Below, in pieces: positions 13,022 to 26,000 of a stretch of DNA of 64,000 bases. The stretch is taken from contig JASFXZ010000018.1 of the NCBI GenBank assembly GCA_032209605.1, positions 3,413,904 to 3,477,903 of the forward strand. Reading direction: 5' to 3'. Source of the stretch: Mactromeris polynyma (lineage: Eukaryota > Mollusca > Bivalvia > Venerida > Mactridae). Under the pieces are notes generated by a model. It had not been told where the DNA came from. It ran no database searches and saw only the letters and a program-made list of their open reading frames with translations. The translations under genes and the position numbers were made by a program. Position 1 is the stretch's first letter. Each line of letters begins with the position of its first letter.

Positions 13022-13864
13022 TGAAAATACACAATTATCCCTAGCAATCGAACAGGGTAATGTATGTGTTACTAATAAACATCATGAATATTAAAATCAA
13101 GGAACGAATTTATTAAAGTAGAATAAACGTTTAATAACTAACGTCAATCGGAACTTCTCGGCGGTATTCGGCAACACTCGGAATACATTTTGCGAGGTGT
13201 TCCGAGTGAACTAATGTAACAAAAATACAAACAAAACAAGGAGAAATATAAACTTATCACAGGTATGTTAGTTGGCTTTGATTGTTTCAATGACACAGTT
13301 GGTCGTTGAAGGACGGACTTTGTTTTTCAAAGTAAGTACTACAAATTATATTTCACACGATGTCATTGCTATGTTACAGGAGAAATGTAATTGCATTTAA
13401 TCTGTTATAGGCCATGAAAACTTTTCTCCTGTAGTTATATAATCTGGAAACGTTACAATAAGAAAGCAACTTCTTTAAATAGTGGTATCAATTGAATGAT
13501 ACGTAAACATTTTACAAGATATTACATAAAAGTAAATAATATTATGCAACATTCGTGGTATATTTTCGACAGCATCGACGGTATGTAGATAACACACCAT
13601 GTTCCGGAGTTTACAAGATGATCAAATTCGCCAATAATATCGAGAATCATCAAAAGTTCCAGATCAAATAAGAACAATGCTATTACCATTTATCAATAAC
13701 GGTCTACATTGTGGTACATTATCTTTTAAAATGGTAATGGTATAATTGTTCCAAAATATGTACTGCGAATGTTTCTAAAGGAGAAAAAAGTTTAGAAATT
13801 ATCAAGACAAACTAGTCACTTTGATTATGCAAACAATGCAGTCGTTTTTGACCAAGTTTTTACT
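13022..13864. other. Intergenic, 3' flank of gene B
   Basis: No coding exon recognised. A small inverted repeat, CACTCGGAA with TTCCGAGTG, lies near 13174-13209. Confidence 0.45.
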
Positions 13865-13870
13865 TTTATT
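13865..13870 (-). terminator. Poly(A) signal of gene B
   Basis: AATAAA on the minus strand, about 20 bases after the gene B stop codon. It is a canonical hexamer in the right place, though close to the stop. Confidence 0.45.
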
Positions 13871-13889
13871 AAACATTGAAAAGTGCGAT

Positions 13890-14014
13890 CTATGTCCAAG
13901 CAACTGTATTTGATGCTTCAGACGTATTCTTCCTTTCTTCGGGAGCAACACGCTTGTCCTTTTTGTTCAAAGCTTTATTGAATACCACAGCCATCGTTGC
14001 AATTGCGGCGATAC
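13890..14014 (-). CDS. Gene B exon 11 (TM end, cytoplasmic tail, stop)
   Basis: 125 bp, acceptor gtttcag. Codes IAAIATMAVVFNKALNKKDK, then a charged tail ending NTVAWT and TAG at 13890-13892. Confidence 0.85.
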
Positions 14015-17000
14015 CTGAAACGTTAACACATAACTATTACATAAGTAAGTTAACAATATTGTCTCAAACATCTCCGGCATATGAGGTGTGAATCAGAGAA
14101 AGCATTTAAAGTTACAACGTCGAAAACATTAAATCTGACATAATTATTTTGATATATGTTATATGCATCATAACATTACATACGCAGTACCAATATACTA
14201 TATCATAACATTACATACGCAATAGCAATACACTATATGCATCATAACATTACATACGCAGTACCAATATACTATATCATAACATTACATACGCAGTACC
14301 AATATACTATATCATAACATTACACACGCAGTACCAATATACTATATCATAACATTACATACGCAGTACCAATATACTAGATGCATCATAACATTACATA
14401 CGCAGTACCAATATACTATATGATAACATTACACACGCAGTACCAATATACTATATCATAACATTACACACGCAGTACCAATATACTATATCATAACATT
14501 ACACACGCAGTACCAATATACTATATGATAACATTACACACGCAGTACCAATATACTATATCATAACATTACATACGCAGTACCAATATACTATATGATA
14601 ACATTACACACGCAGTACCAATATACCTTGTCATAACATTACATACGCAGTACCAATATACTATATCATAACATTACATACGCAGTACCAATATACTATA
14701 TGATAACATTACACACGCAGTACCAATATACTTTGTCATAACATTACACACGCAGTACCAATATACTATATCATAACATTACATACGCAGTACCAATATA
14801 CTATATGATAACATTACACACGCAGTACCAATATACTTTGTCATAACATTACACACGCAGTACCAATATACTATATCATAACATTACATACGCAGTACCA
14901 ATATACTATATGATAACATTACACACGCAGTACCAATATACTATATGATAACATTACACACGCAGTACCAATATACTATATCATAACATTACACACGCAG
15001 TACCAATATACTTTGTCATAACATTACATACGCAGTACCAATATTCTATACCATAACATTACATACGCAGTACCAATATACTAAAACATAACATTACATA
15101 CGCAGTACCAATATACTATATGCATCATAACATTACATACGCAGTACCATTATACAATATCATAACCTTACATACGCAGTACCAATATACTATATCATAA
15201 CATTACATACGCAGTACCAATATACGATATCATAACATTACACACGCAGTAACAATATACTATATGCATCATAACATTTACTCACCTACAATAGTCCCAG
15301 TAACCATACTTGCGACTATCACACCAGCAGATATTTCTAGTGTCGATGAGTCATCATTGCCAGAATTCGATCCACTGCCAGAACTGCTTGAGGCTGCAGG
15401 TGCTGACGTGACACTTGATGTAGTTCCTGGACTTCCACTTAACACTCTGCCGCTACTAGATCCACCTCCGCCTGTTCTAGGTGTATTAGCCTTGGCTGTT
15501 ACAGACGTGGACGATGTGGATGGGGTGTTAGCAACTGCACCGTTTGTACCTTTACCTGTAGGATTTGTTGCTATGGAACTGGTCATTGCAGATTGCGTTG
15601 TGGCGGAAGGTGGCGATTTTGTAGCAGCCGGATTTGAAGTTTGAACATTATTTGATGAAGGTGATGCATTGGTACCTGGCTTTTGTGTCGTTGATATTAC
15701 TTTGGAAACTGTTGTAGTCAATGTCGAAAACTTGGGTGCGCTAGTGATAGATTTGGTGGAAGTAGATGACGTTCTAGTTATAGAAGTAGTGGTCGGTGGT
15801 TTAGAGGTGGACGTTGTTGTCGGAGTTGTAGTGGAAGTGGCTGTCGGTGTCGTTGTGGTGGAAGTGGTTGTCTGTGTCGTTGTGGTGGAAGTGGTTGTCG
15901 GTGTCGTTGTAGTGGAAGTGGTTGTCGGTGTCGTTGTCGTTGTGGTGGAAGTTGTTGTCGGTGTCGTTGTGGTGGAAGTGGTTGTCGGTATCGTTGTGGT
16001 GGAAGTGGTTGTCGGTGTTGTAGTAGTTGAAGTAGACGTAGTAGTGGAAGTTGATGTAGTGGTCTACAATTACATATGATTTGTAAACACATTTCCAACA
16101 CTAGCAATTGAACAGATTTATGCGTTTCGGTAAAAATCATAGTTATGACATATTTGTTTCATTTGCAGCAAACGGGGCAACTGTTCGGATATTACAATAA
16201 TGAACATTAATAGAAAAACAGGCAGACATAATTACCATCACATATCAAACGAGAATTATTGCAAATTGTCATAATATTAATATTTACTTTCAGTCAACAA
16301 TTTGTCCACTGATAGTAAGACAGAATAAAAAGCGCAAACATTCAGTGTTCTGTGTTGCATGTTTCATTGGCAAAATCTCCATATTGTAATTATATGGATT
16401 TGTGTTAAAAAGCTGGAGTTATGAACCATTGTAGTCTCTGATTGTATACAAACTATATTATGACTACTTACCGTTTCCTTTTTGATAACTGTAACATTTC
16501 TATTTTCTGTTGGCCCAGGTGAAAACTGTCCACCGCCTAAGTACTGTCTGGCTTTGATTGATGCCAATCTGTATAAGATAACATAACATTTATTTCACGT
16601 CGACAAGACATATTACATGATAATAACGCTATTATAATGAACAGTATAACGCACTGGAGACAAAAAAGAACCCAACATGTATGCTTAGACAGAATTTATA
16701 TTCCTCAAAACAAGAATATAAACGTCTTGTTCGCAGAAGTAGTAAGTGACAGGCAAGGAGGCAGAAGATCAACAGTTTCCGTAACGTTGTAAAGACGACA
16801 TCGTGCAGTAGTTAACATTAATCCGCGTTCAACACGTCATTTTGAGAATACAGCCTTCAAGTAGCCATACAATCATTTTGTCGATATCCGTTATATAGTC
16901 TCGGCATTTTTGAATGTAAATGTTTAACATGTTGTTGTTGTGGTGTAACCTTATGTTTGGTTTCAAAAATAATTATCATTTAGCGGTTTCATCCGGATAA

Positions 17001-20000
17001 TGTTTACACATTGTATACCACATGGTTATGCTTGCATTAGAGCATGATCTGAACCAGCTACTCGCTAATACAACCTATGTTCGAGTGAATTCGTTAAACA
17101 TTGATTTAACTGACAGAATAACTGGTCAGGTGAAATCACATGAAAAATGAAAGTGTTTCTACTTGAATTTGAAAGAAATACATGTTGGATTTTTATTATT
17201 TTTGCCAGTGTAGTTATATTATTTACATTATGTTGAACACATTTCGAGTATGTACATTGATGGACTAGTTGTTGTCTAAGTATGTATATATAAGTAACCC
17301 AATGTTGTATTAGAATGTGAATGGAGCTGAGATATATAATTATGTATTTACATACATGTGGCATTGCTTGCTCGACTTGTACGCTTCCACACGGCGCTTT
17401 GATTCCACAGCCATAACATTGACACGCTGCATTTTAACTCAACATATTTTACCTTTTTAACTATTCTTATTTAGCCAATTATAGCATAGCAGTGAATGAT
17501 ATCACCGATTACTGTGATGCTAGTTTTCATTGGTCGGTACGATCATGTGACTACTATGTTAAACGAGACGGGTATTTTCCTGTGTTAGACTCGATCAAAT
17601 GTGTAAACTATATGGCTGTGCATTTCATAAGTTTAGTTTGTAAGCTTTTAAATGGAAAAAACGCTATTCAGGTTTCATGATTACAGTTGAATGACACAAG
17701 ACTTATTGTGGCGATTTCTTCAAGAACCTCCGATTGCTCAGATATGTTCAACGCATATCGAAATACAATTAGGACATGTCGAAAAATATTAGTCACTTTT
17801 GTTCGTTTTATTATATTTATTATCACACAGCTGTATGTTTCATTTGTGAGAGCTCAGAACATTTTAGCGTAATCTGTATTTACATAAGTACTATATAATA
17901 ATTATTGGATATAGCTAGTCGTTGCAAGCAACTCGCCAATTGGATATGAGCGCATGTTGATTTGTCATTTGTCTAAAATGAAAATATACCATTTTTACAT
18001 TATAAAGTTATTAGAGTTATAATGCAGAGGGTGATTACGAATATATCTGAACAAGCGCCTGGTGCCAAGTAAGAATACCTTTTCATTCATTTGTGTCGAA
18101 ATATAACATTTCCATTTCACAGTTATACACGCATAGCTATTTAGATTTCTTAGGCAACTGACATTTCGAATGTGTCGGAGACAATTATTAATTATATCAA
18201 TCGAGTGATCACGAGGACGTCATTGAATTCCATTTGTCAGATATGAACTCCACATAGGGGACACAATACGTGGTCAAACATTAATTACTTACGTAGTTAA
18301 TCCTGCAAACGAAGCTTTCAGACTAAATGTCCCGGTGAATGTTCCGCCGCTTTTAAGTGTTGCTGACAAGAACTTTGGCGCCTGTACAAATCCCCTATCG
18401 TCTTCAATACGTACATCGATCTCCTGTTCCGTGGACTGAAGGTTTGTTACAGTAAAGGAGATGTTGAAGGTAGAATATTCATACATTGTCGCATCTGAAG
18501 TTTTTATAAGGAGAATGTGTGTGCATAAAAAACGGAGAAAAAATCAAAAACAACCTACATGCAGCCCATCGCAATGTATAGCATACAGAATTAGAAGTCG
18601 TAAATCAATTTAAAACCTATATGTCTGTATATACATTTACTTCCATTGTTGTTTCTGACTTTGAAAAGTGATGTTCATAACTAAATGTATGGTTAATGAT
18701 TAGTTGACTTTTAGAGAAATATATTAAGTTTTTAAGAGTTTTCGACCTGTTCATTCTCCCCTTTCTGTCCGTGGCCAACTTGTTTGCTAGGCGTGTCTTG
18801 TTATTGATTATCTCCCCTTTTTGTCCTTTCCTTATTTAACTCTCCTAAATAATGTTTTGTAATCAACCTTATTGCCCAAGCCCCACAGGTGTTTGCCCTG
18901 GCATCCTATCAACTGTTAGTCGTTTGTGTGCTGGTGTTACCCCGGACTATGTGGGGAAAGAGGGATAATACGTAGCTTGTATACGAGGCATTATATTGTG
19001 TATGTAGCGTTCTCTGTAATAACTTAATCTTTCTTTAACCCCTCCTTAACTAAGGTTAATATGTAATAAATACGTGCATTCAAGATACAAGCAAGAGGAT
19101 GAACAATCTGTTGAACTCAAACTAACAATACAATTTTACTAAATGCGAACGTAAAAACATGAATTGTGAATAACTTGACGTATAATAATTACCTGTATAC
19201 GGCGGTACGTCAAGTTTCAAAGACACAGGAGTAATCTCCTTTGGATCCAGACGTTTATACATGTGTCCTGAGTTATCTTTCCCTTGTACACCAACCATAA
19301 ACACCTAAACATAAGAAGTAAAACACCGTCAGCAAATGTATCATACTTGGTAATGGAAAAACCTTAAAACGTCAGTATGCACGGACAGAGTTTACGTATA
19401 AAATATACCCCTAGACTAGTTGTACGAGTAGACGGAAGACAAAAATCAAATAATGGTAGTAGACATGTGCAGAACGGATATTAAATAAATTGTTCTGCAA
19501 TATCTATATAATAGTATATTTATTTAAGGACATCCAAGTACCCAACGTCACTAGCGTTTACAATAATATCATTACTCTTCTGTCGGATATTCAACATTTT
19601 CGTCATATACGGAATGCTCGTTAAAGACGTATTCGGGAGTTGCCAGTGCGCAACTTTAATGTTTGTACCTCACTTGGCATTTTCAAACTGGCCGCTTCAA
19701 ACAGTCCCCCACCTTTAGGAAATAGTGGCACCATCTGGATTGGTGATACCTTCGCTCTTGAAAATAGGAATGACAGATCTACCGATTTTACGTTAGAAAA
19801 TCCAGTAACTGTAACTTCCAGTCGGTATGAATCTCCTGAATAGAACAAAAGAACAATAGATCAAACATGCTGTGAAGGTCGTATATAATGTTTAAATAAC
19901 ACCATATTTGAATAATAGATAACAGAAACAACATGTTTGTCAATTGACTTGGAAAGAGGTTTATTTGTAATAATTATGAAATAGATAATGCGATATTACC

Positions 20001-23000
20001 AAATGACACAGTTTTCTAAAGATCTATAAACTTAATATAACGCAATCTTTCTACTCGACGTCTTTATTCATTTTTACAAAAAAAAAATAAAAAATAGTGA
20101 ATGGTTAGTATTTAAGACAGATTTCATGAATAATAGTTACCTATAACCGGATAGTCATTGATAGGGGCCCCCGATGTTATATCATATAATTGATGCGTGA
20201 TATATACGGAACTTTCGCATTTAATCGTCACATCCCAGGTATTACTGTCAAGTTTTGTGAATTTCCAGAATCCGTAGTCAGCCCCCTGTGGTACAAAGTT
20301 TTATATAATTTATGTCATTCAGAAATGTTATCCTACACAAATACATAAAATGAAATAAATAAAAGCACAATTTCAATATTGAAAGCCATTTTATTTTAGA
20401 TCTACAACTTTCAGGATAAATGCCGTTTTGACATCTAACCAGTACTTAAATATTATTTCACAAGCAATAAACAATTATACCTTCCACAACAATTTAAGAT
20501 AAATTAATTTCAGGAGTATAGTCTTTGTTTAAACCATCATGACTTTCAACTATTATTCGCCATCACAAAACTTGTATTACTCACTGTGATTGGGATATCC
20601 ATTGTTGCTATGACGGTACCTAGACTTGCAGTTCCATTCAAGACAGGATGTACTGCAACAGGCATTCCTGCAATGCCAAAGAAGTATGATATTATATCTA
20701 TTAACTGTTGCGTTTTATGTTTTTATATTCTTTACTTGTTTGTATCAACGCTAAATGTCGAACCGCAGCACAATGTCGACACCAACGATATATGTCGCAA
20801 GGATGACGCTACATTTCGAAACCAAAGCTAAACGTCGCAAAACTATCTGCCTCTATACGTTGCACCGTTAACGCGTAATGTCGCAAAACTATATGCAGCT
20901 ATACATTGCACCGTTAACGCGTAATGTCGCAAAACTATATGCAGCTATACGTTGCACCAGTAACGCTTAATGTTGCAAAACTATATGCAGCTATACGTTG
21001 CACCGTTAACCGTTAATATCGCAAAACTATATACAGCTATACGTTGCACCGTTAACGCTTAATGTCGCAAAACCACGTGGAGTTATACGTCGAACCGTTA
21101 ACGCTTAATGTCGCAAAACCACGTGGTGCTATGCGATACGTCGTATCGTTAACGCTTAATGTCGCAAAACCACGTGGAGTTATACGTCGCACTGTTAACA
21201 CTTAAATTCGCACTGTTTTATAAGGAAAGATACAGTACATTTAGTGCGGTCCGTACAGTGCGTTGCGGTCGGTCTGGTTTCATATATTTTTTGTTTGTCC
21301 GTCGGTTTGATGCTACTCAGCTTTATGAGGATATTGAACTATTCTATAATTAAGTGTGACCCTTCCCTTAAGTCTGTTTTTACAGTGCTAGATAATCATT
21401 GTTATCGACAGGCGAGGCTACTATATATTGTTTACACAATATTTGACACTAAAACAGTAAATTATCCGCCTCATAGAAACTCAGTAGTAACTTGACCATA
21501 CCCACCGATGGAATTTAGAATCTCTGCAAACTATGATAGCGTTTACTGCGACCAAATAATTGGCTTAGTGAGAACGGTTGAAAATGTCATTTTGCCCTCA
21601 GTTGCAACAATGGATAGGACAATTAACGTCAGCCTTGCGATAAGACTCGTATAACTTACGTCAGCCTTGCGATAAGACTCATATAACTTCAGTCTCCTTG
21701 CGATAATACTCGTATAGCTTACGTCAGCCTTGCGATAAGACGCGTATAACTTCAGTCAGCCTTGCGATACTACTCGTATAACTTCAGTCAGCCTTGCGAT
21801 AATACTCGTATAACTTACGTCAGCCTTGCAATAAGACGCGTATAACTTCAGTCAGCCTTGCGATAATACTCGTATAACTTCAGTCAGCCTTGCGATAATA
21901 CTCATATAACTTACGTCAGCCTTGCAATAAGACGCGTATAACTTCAGTCAGCCTTGCGATACTACTCGTATAACTTCAGTCAGCCTTGCGATAATACTCG
22001 TATAACTTACGTCAGCCTTGCAATAAGACGCGTATAACTTCAGTCAGCCTTGCGATAATACTCGTATAACTTCAGTCAGCCTTGCGATAATACTCGTATA
22101 ACTTACGTCAGCCTTGCAATAAGACGCGTATAACTTCAGTCAGCCTTGCGATAATACTTGTATAACTTACGTCAGCCTTGCAATAAGACGCGTATAACTT
22201 CAGTCAGCCTTGCGATAATACTCGTATAACTTACGTCAGCCTTGCAATAAGACGCGTATAACTTCAGTCAGCCTTGCGATAATACTCGTATAACTTACGT
22301 CAGCCTTGCAATAAGACGCGTATAACTTCAGTCAGCCTTGCGATAATACTCGTATAACTTACGTCAGCCTTGCAATAAGACGCGTATAACTTCAGTCAGC
22401 CTTGCGATAATACTCGTATAACTTCAGTCAGCCTTGCGATAATACTCGTATAACTTACGTCAGCCTTGCAATAAGACGCGTATAACTTCAGTCAGCCTTG
22501 CGATAATACTCGTATATCTTACGTCAGCCTTGCGATAAGACTCGTATAACTTCAGTCAGCCTTGCGATAAGACGCGTATAACTTCAGTCAGCCTTGCGAT
22601 AAGACGCGTTTAACTTCAGTCAGCCTTGCGATACTACGCGTATAACTTCAGTCAGCCTTGCGATAATACTCGTATAACTTACGTCAGCCTTGCGATGATA
22701 CTCGTATAACTTACCTCAGATTTGCGATAAGACTCGTACAACTTCAGTCAGCCTTGCGATACTACGCGTATAACTTCAGTCAGCCTTGCAATACTACGCG
22801 TATAACTTCAGTCAGCCTTGCGATACTACGCGTATAATTTCAGTCAGCCTTGCGATACTACGCGTATAACTTCAGTCAGCCTTGCGATACTACGCGTATA
22901 TCTTACGTCAGCCTTGCGATATTACTCGTATAACTTCAGTCAGCCTTGCGATACTACGCGTATAACTTCAGTCAGCCTTGCGATACTACGCGTATAACTT

Positions 23001-26000
23001 CAGTCAGCCTTGCGATACTACGCGTATAACTTCAATCAGCCTTGCGATACTACGCGTATAACTTCAGTCAGCCTTGCGATACTACGCGTATAACTTCAGT
23101 CAGCCTTGCGATACTACTCGTATAACTTCAGTCAGCCTTGCGATACTACTCGTATAACTTACGTCAGCCTTGCGATAATACTCGTATAACTTCAGTCAGC
23201 CTTGCGATACTACGCGTATAACTTACGTCAGCCTTGCGATAATACTCGTATAACTTACATCAGCCTTGCGATAAGACGCGTATAACTTACGTCAGCCTTG
23301 CGATAAGACGCGTATAACTTACGTCAGCCTTGCGATAATACTCATATAACGATGGATAGGACATTGTTGAACAATTGTCAAGCTGATATGAGACAAAAGT
23401 GACATGACAAAGCCAGGGCCAATACGGGAAAACAGGGCCTATATGAGATTAAAGTCATTTGATTGGCTTAGAAGCAGGGCCAATAAAAATCGAAACCGTT
23501 TGATTAGCTGATAAAGCAGGGCCAATACGAGAATGACGCTTTGCATTTCGCTGATCGCCATCTTGATTTGTGCAGATTCGGACATTCTGTTTATTTGTTC
23601 TTGCTCGGCGAATGCAGATAGAGCCTTCCAAACTGTGTATCATTGTATTTAATCTGGTGTGGTGTAACCTGATGTAATTCACGACTTTAAACTGTCACAG
23701 TGAACATATCCGGCAAAGCAGACGATAACAAAACAAGATTGTATAGTTATTTAATAAAGTTAGCATTAGTCAAGTGATTTAGTATTGGCCTTGTCGAAGA
23801 CCGAGGGCAAATACGACTGTCCGCGGCCAAAAAACAAGGCCTATATTAAATCACTTGATTAATAACATTATAATATAAACGATTGGATGATTTGTGTCAA
23901 AGGACACACGCACAGATACAGACATGCAAACGCACGTAGAATTCGCAACAGTCAAATGAATACGTACCAAATCTCATATATACATCAAAGATCAAAAGGT
24001 TTTCAATTTGGTTTGAAACAAAACACTTTTGAATTTGAAAGAAAGCAAAGCATATAATACCTGAAGCAGAAGTAGCCATGATGACGGGATTAGACCTGTC
24101 TACGGCCACTTGGAATATAAGTCTCTTTATTGTATCATCGACATACACAATGTACTGTTTCCCAGGGGCAGACGAAGATGTAAACCGAGATATATCCACT
24201 AAACCAGAGACAGTGCTACGCTAGAAACAGAAGTATTCAGTAGATTGGTGTTATATTTAAACACGACATAACTGTGGTCAACGTCAACATTAATACTGCG
24301 CTAACTCTATGAAAGATGTTTTACGTGAAAAAAAACAGGATAAGACAAAAACTAAGCATTATATGTTGGACTCATAATGCGACTTGACGAAATGTTTTGT
24401 GTTTATTTAAATTTGTTCTGTCCTTATCATTATCAGATATTTATGAATGAAACATATTTGTGTAAATTCAAAGATTCGTAAAGTATGAGGTGAAACAACT
24501 ACGTAGAGTAACGAATTAGTACGGTAATATCCGAGAGCTAACGGTTAATATAGTCTGGTTCCCTGCGTACTATAATTCAAATAGTAACAGAGTGGTAGAG
24601 GCAGGTAATCCAGACTAACGGTTAATACGGCGCATGCGCGAGCCCATTACACCAGTGCACAGTTCTAACGCAACCAATATATGCCCGGCGTTGATACGCC
24701 GTGCAATCATCTATTTTTCTTTGTTACCTTGTATCTACCGGATGGTGGCTCTCTGATAATATGCATATCTCTAAAAGTTTCATCAGCAAAGCTTGGTCTC
24801 CCTGAAAAAAATCACATTGTGAAATTTCGTTCGTTATACAATTTACAACAGGTATCTTGGTGAGTTTACATCTATCCCTTTGGGATAGGGCGATAAGACT
24901 GTGTTTACCAAAGATAAGGAGGGGACAACAAGGGGAGGGAATCCATAACAGGACAAGCCAGGAAAATAAGTTGGCCCAGGACCGATTTCAAACTATAAAA
25001 TAAAATTGGAATGCACACGTATATCACAGAAATATAACTTATTTTTAGTTTATTGTGTACGTATTATTCTGTACTTGTTTAATGACAATAAACACGATTT
25101 ATATAAATAACTGTCAAATACAAATGTACGTGTAATTAATGTTGATGATTGTACTGTAATACTGGTAATACATTTATTAACCAACCTTGATTGTTTTCAA
25201 TTGCATCGCAAATAACACGCGGTTTACAGACAAATCGTAAGATTATGCAATTCAATTACATTAATCATGACTTTCAGCTTATAACACGACATATTACTTT
25301 GAAATATAATACAAATACAATGTCATTTGTTTGAGTATATAATTGTTTTTTAACATCAATCTACATCAATCAGGCAATTTGCAAAATCATTTCTGGCTAA
25401 CAGACTTTCCTTTCAAGTACTTCAATGTTTATCCAACACATGTCATTCATTTAATGTCCTTTTAAGTGGCTGACCATGGCGAATGCGACTTTATACTTTA
25501 TAAAACGGTAATGGTGTGACAAAAACGCTCATGTGGTCTTCTATGCGTATACTATCAGTCTTGCTGATTTAATTGTTTGCATGTTTAACATTACTGGCAT
25601 TATTTCGTAATGTGTTTCGTTCAATCAAATACTGACTTTTTTCTTACTATTGCATTCAATTTCTTATAAGACAAACAGTTGGTTGCTTGTTTTAAAAATA
25701 TCTTATTTATGGTATAATATAACCCGTCTTATCAAGTTTCTGTACTACTCAAAGTAATAAAATATATACATATAGCCACTAGAAATACCATGGCGAAGGT
25801 TACATTAATTTATACGTATATAAACATTTATTCGCAAAACCAAAACTTCGCGTCTGTTTTCCCCAGGGCATGATATAGCACCAGTAGTGTACTATTCATA
25901 CTATTTTTACATACATTTCATTCTTGATTATTCACCAAAATTGGTTTTACTGAAAGAGCATCATTTTTCAACATGTGCTAAAAAATAATCCGAAGAACTA

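Noticed and set aside
12474..13047. Repetitive frames in the 36-bp CACGTG array
   Set aside because: By-product of a period divisible by three, open on both strands.
15669..16079. Valine-rich plus-strand frame of 136 residues
   Set aside because: Antisense shadow of the Thr/Ser-rich exon 10 of gene B, whose minus-strand reading joins in phase to its neighbours.
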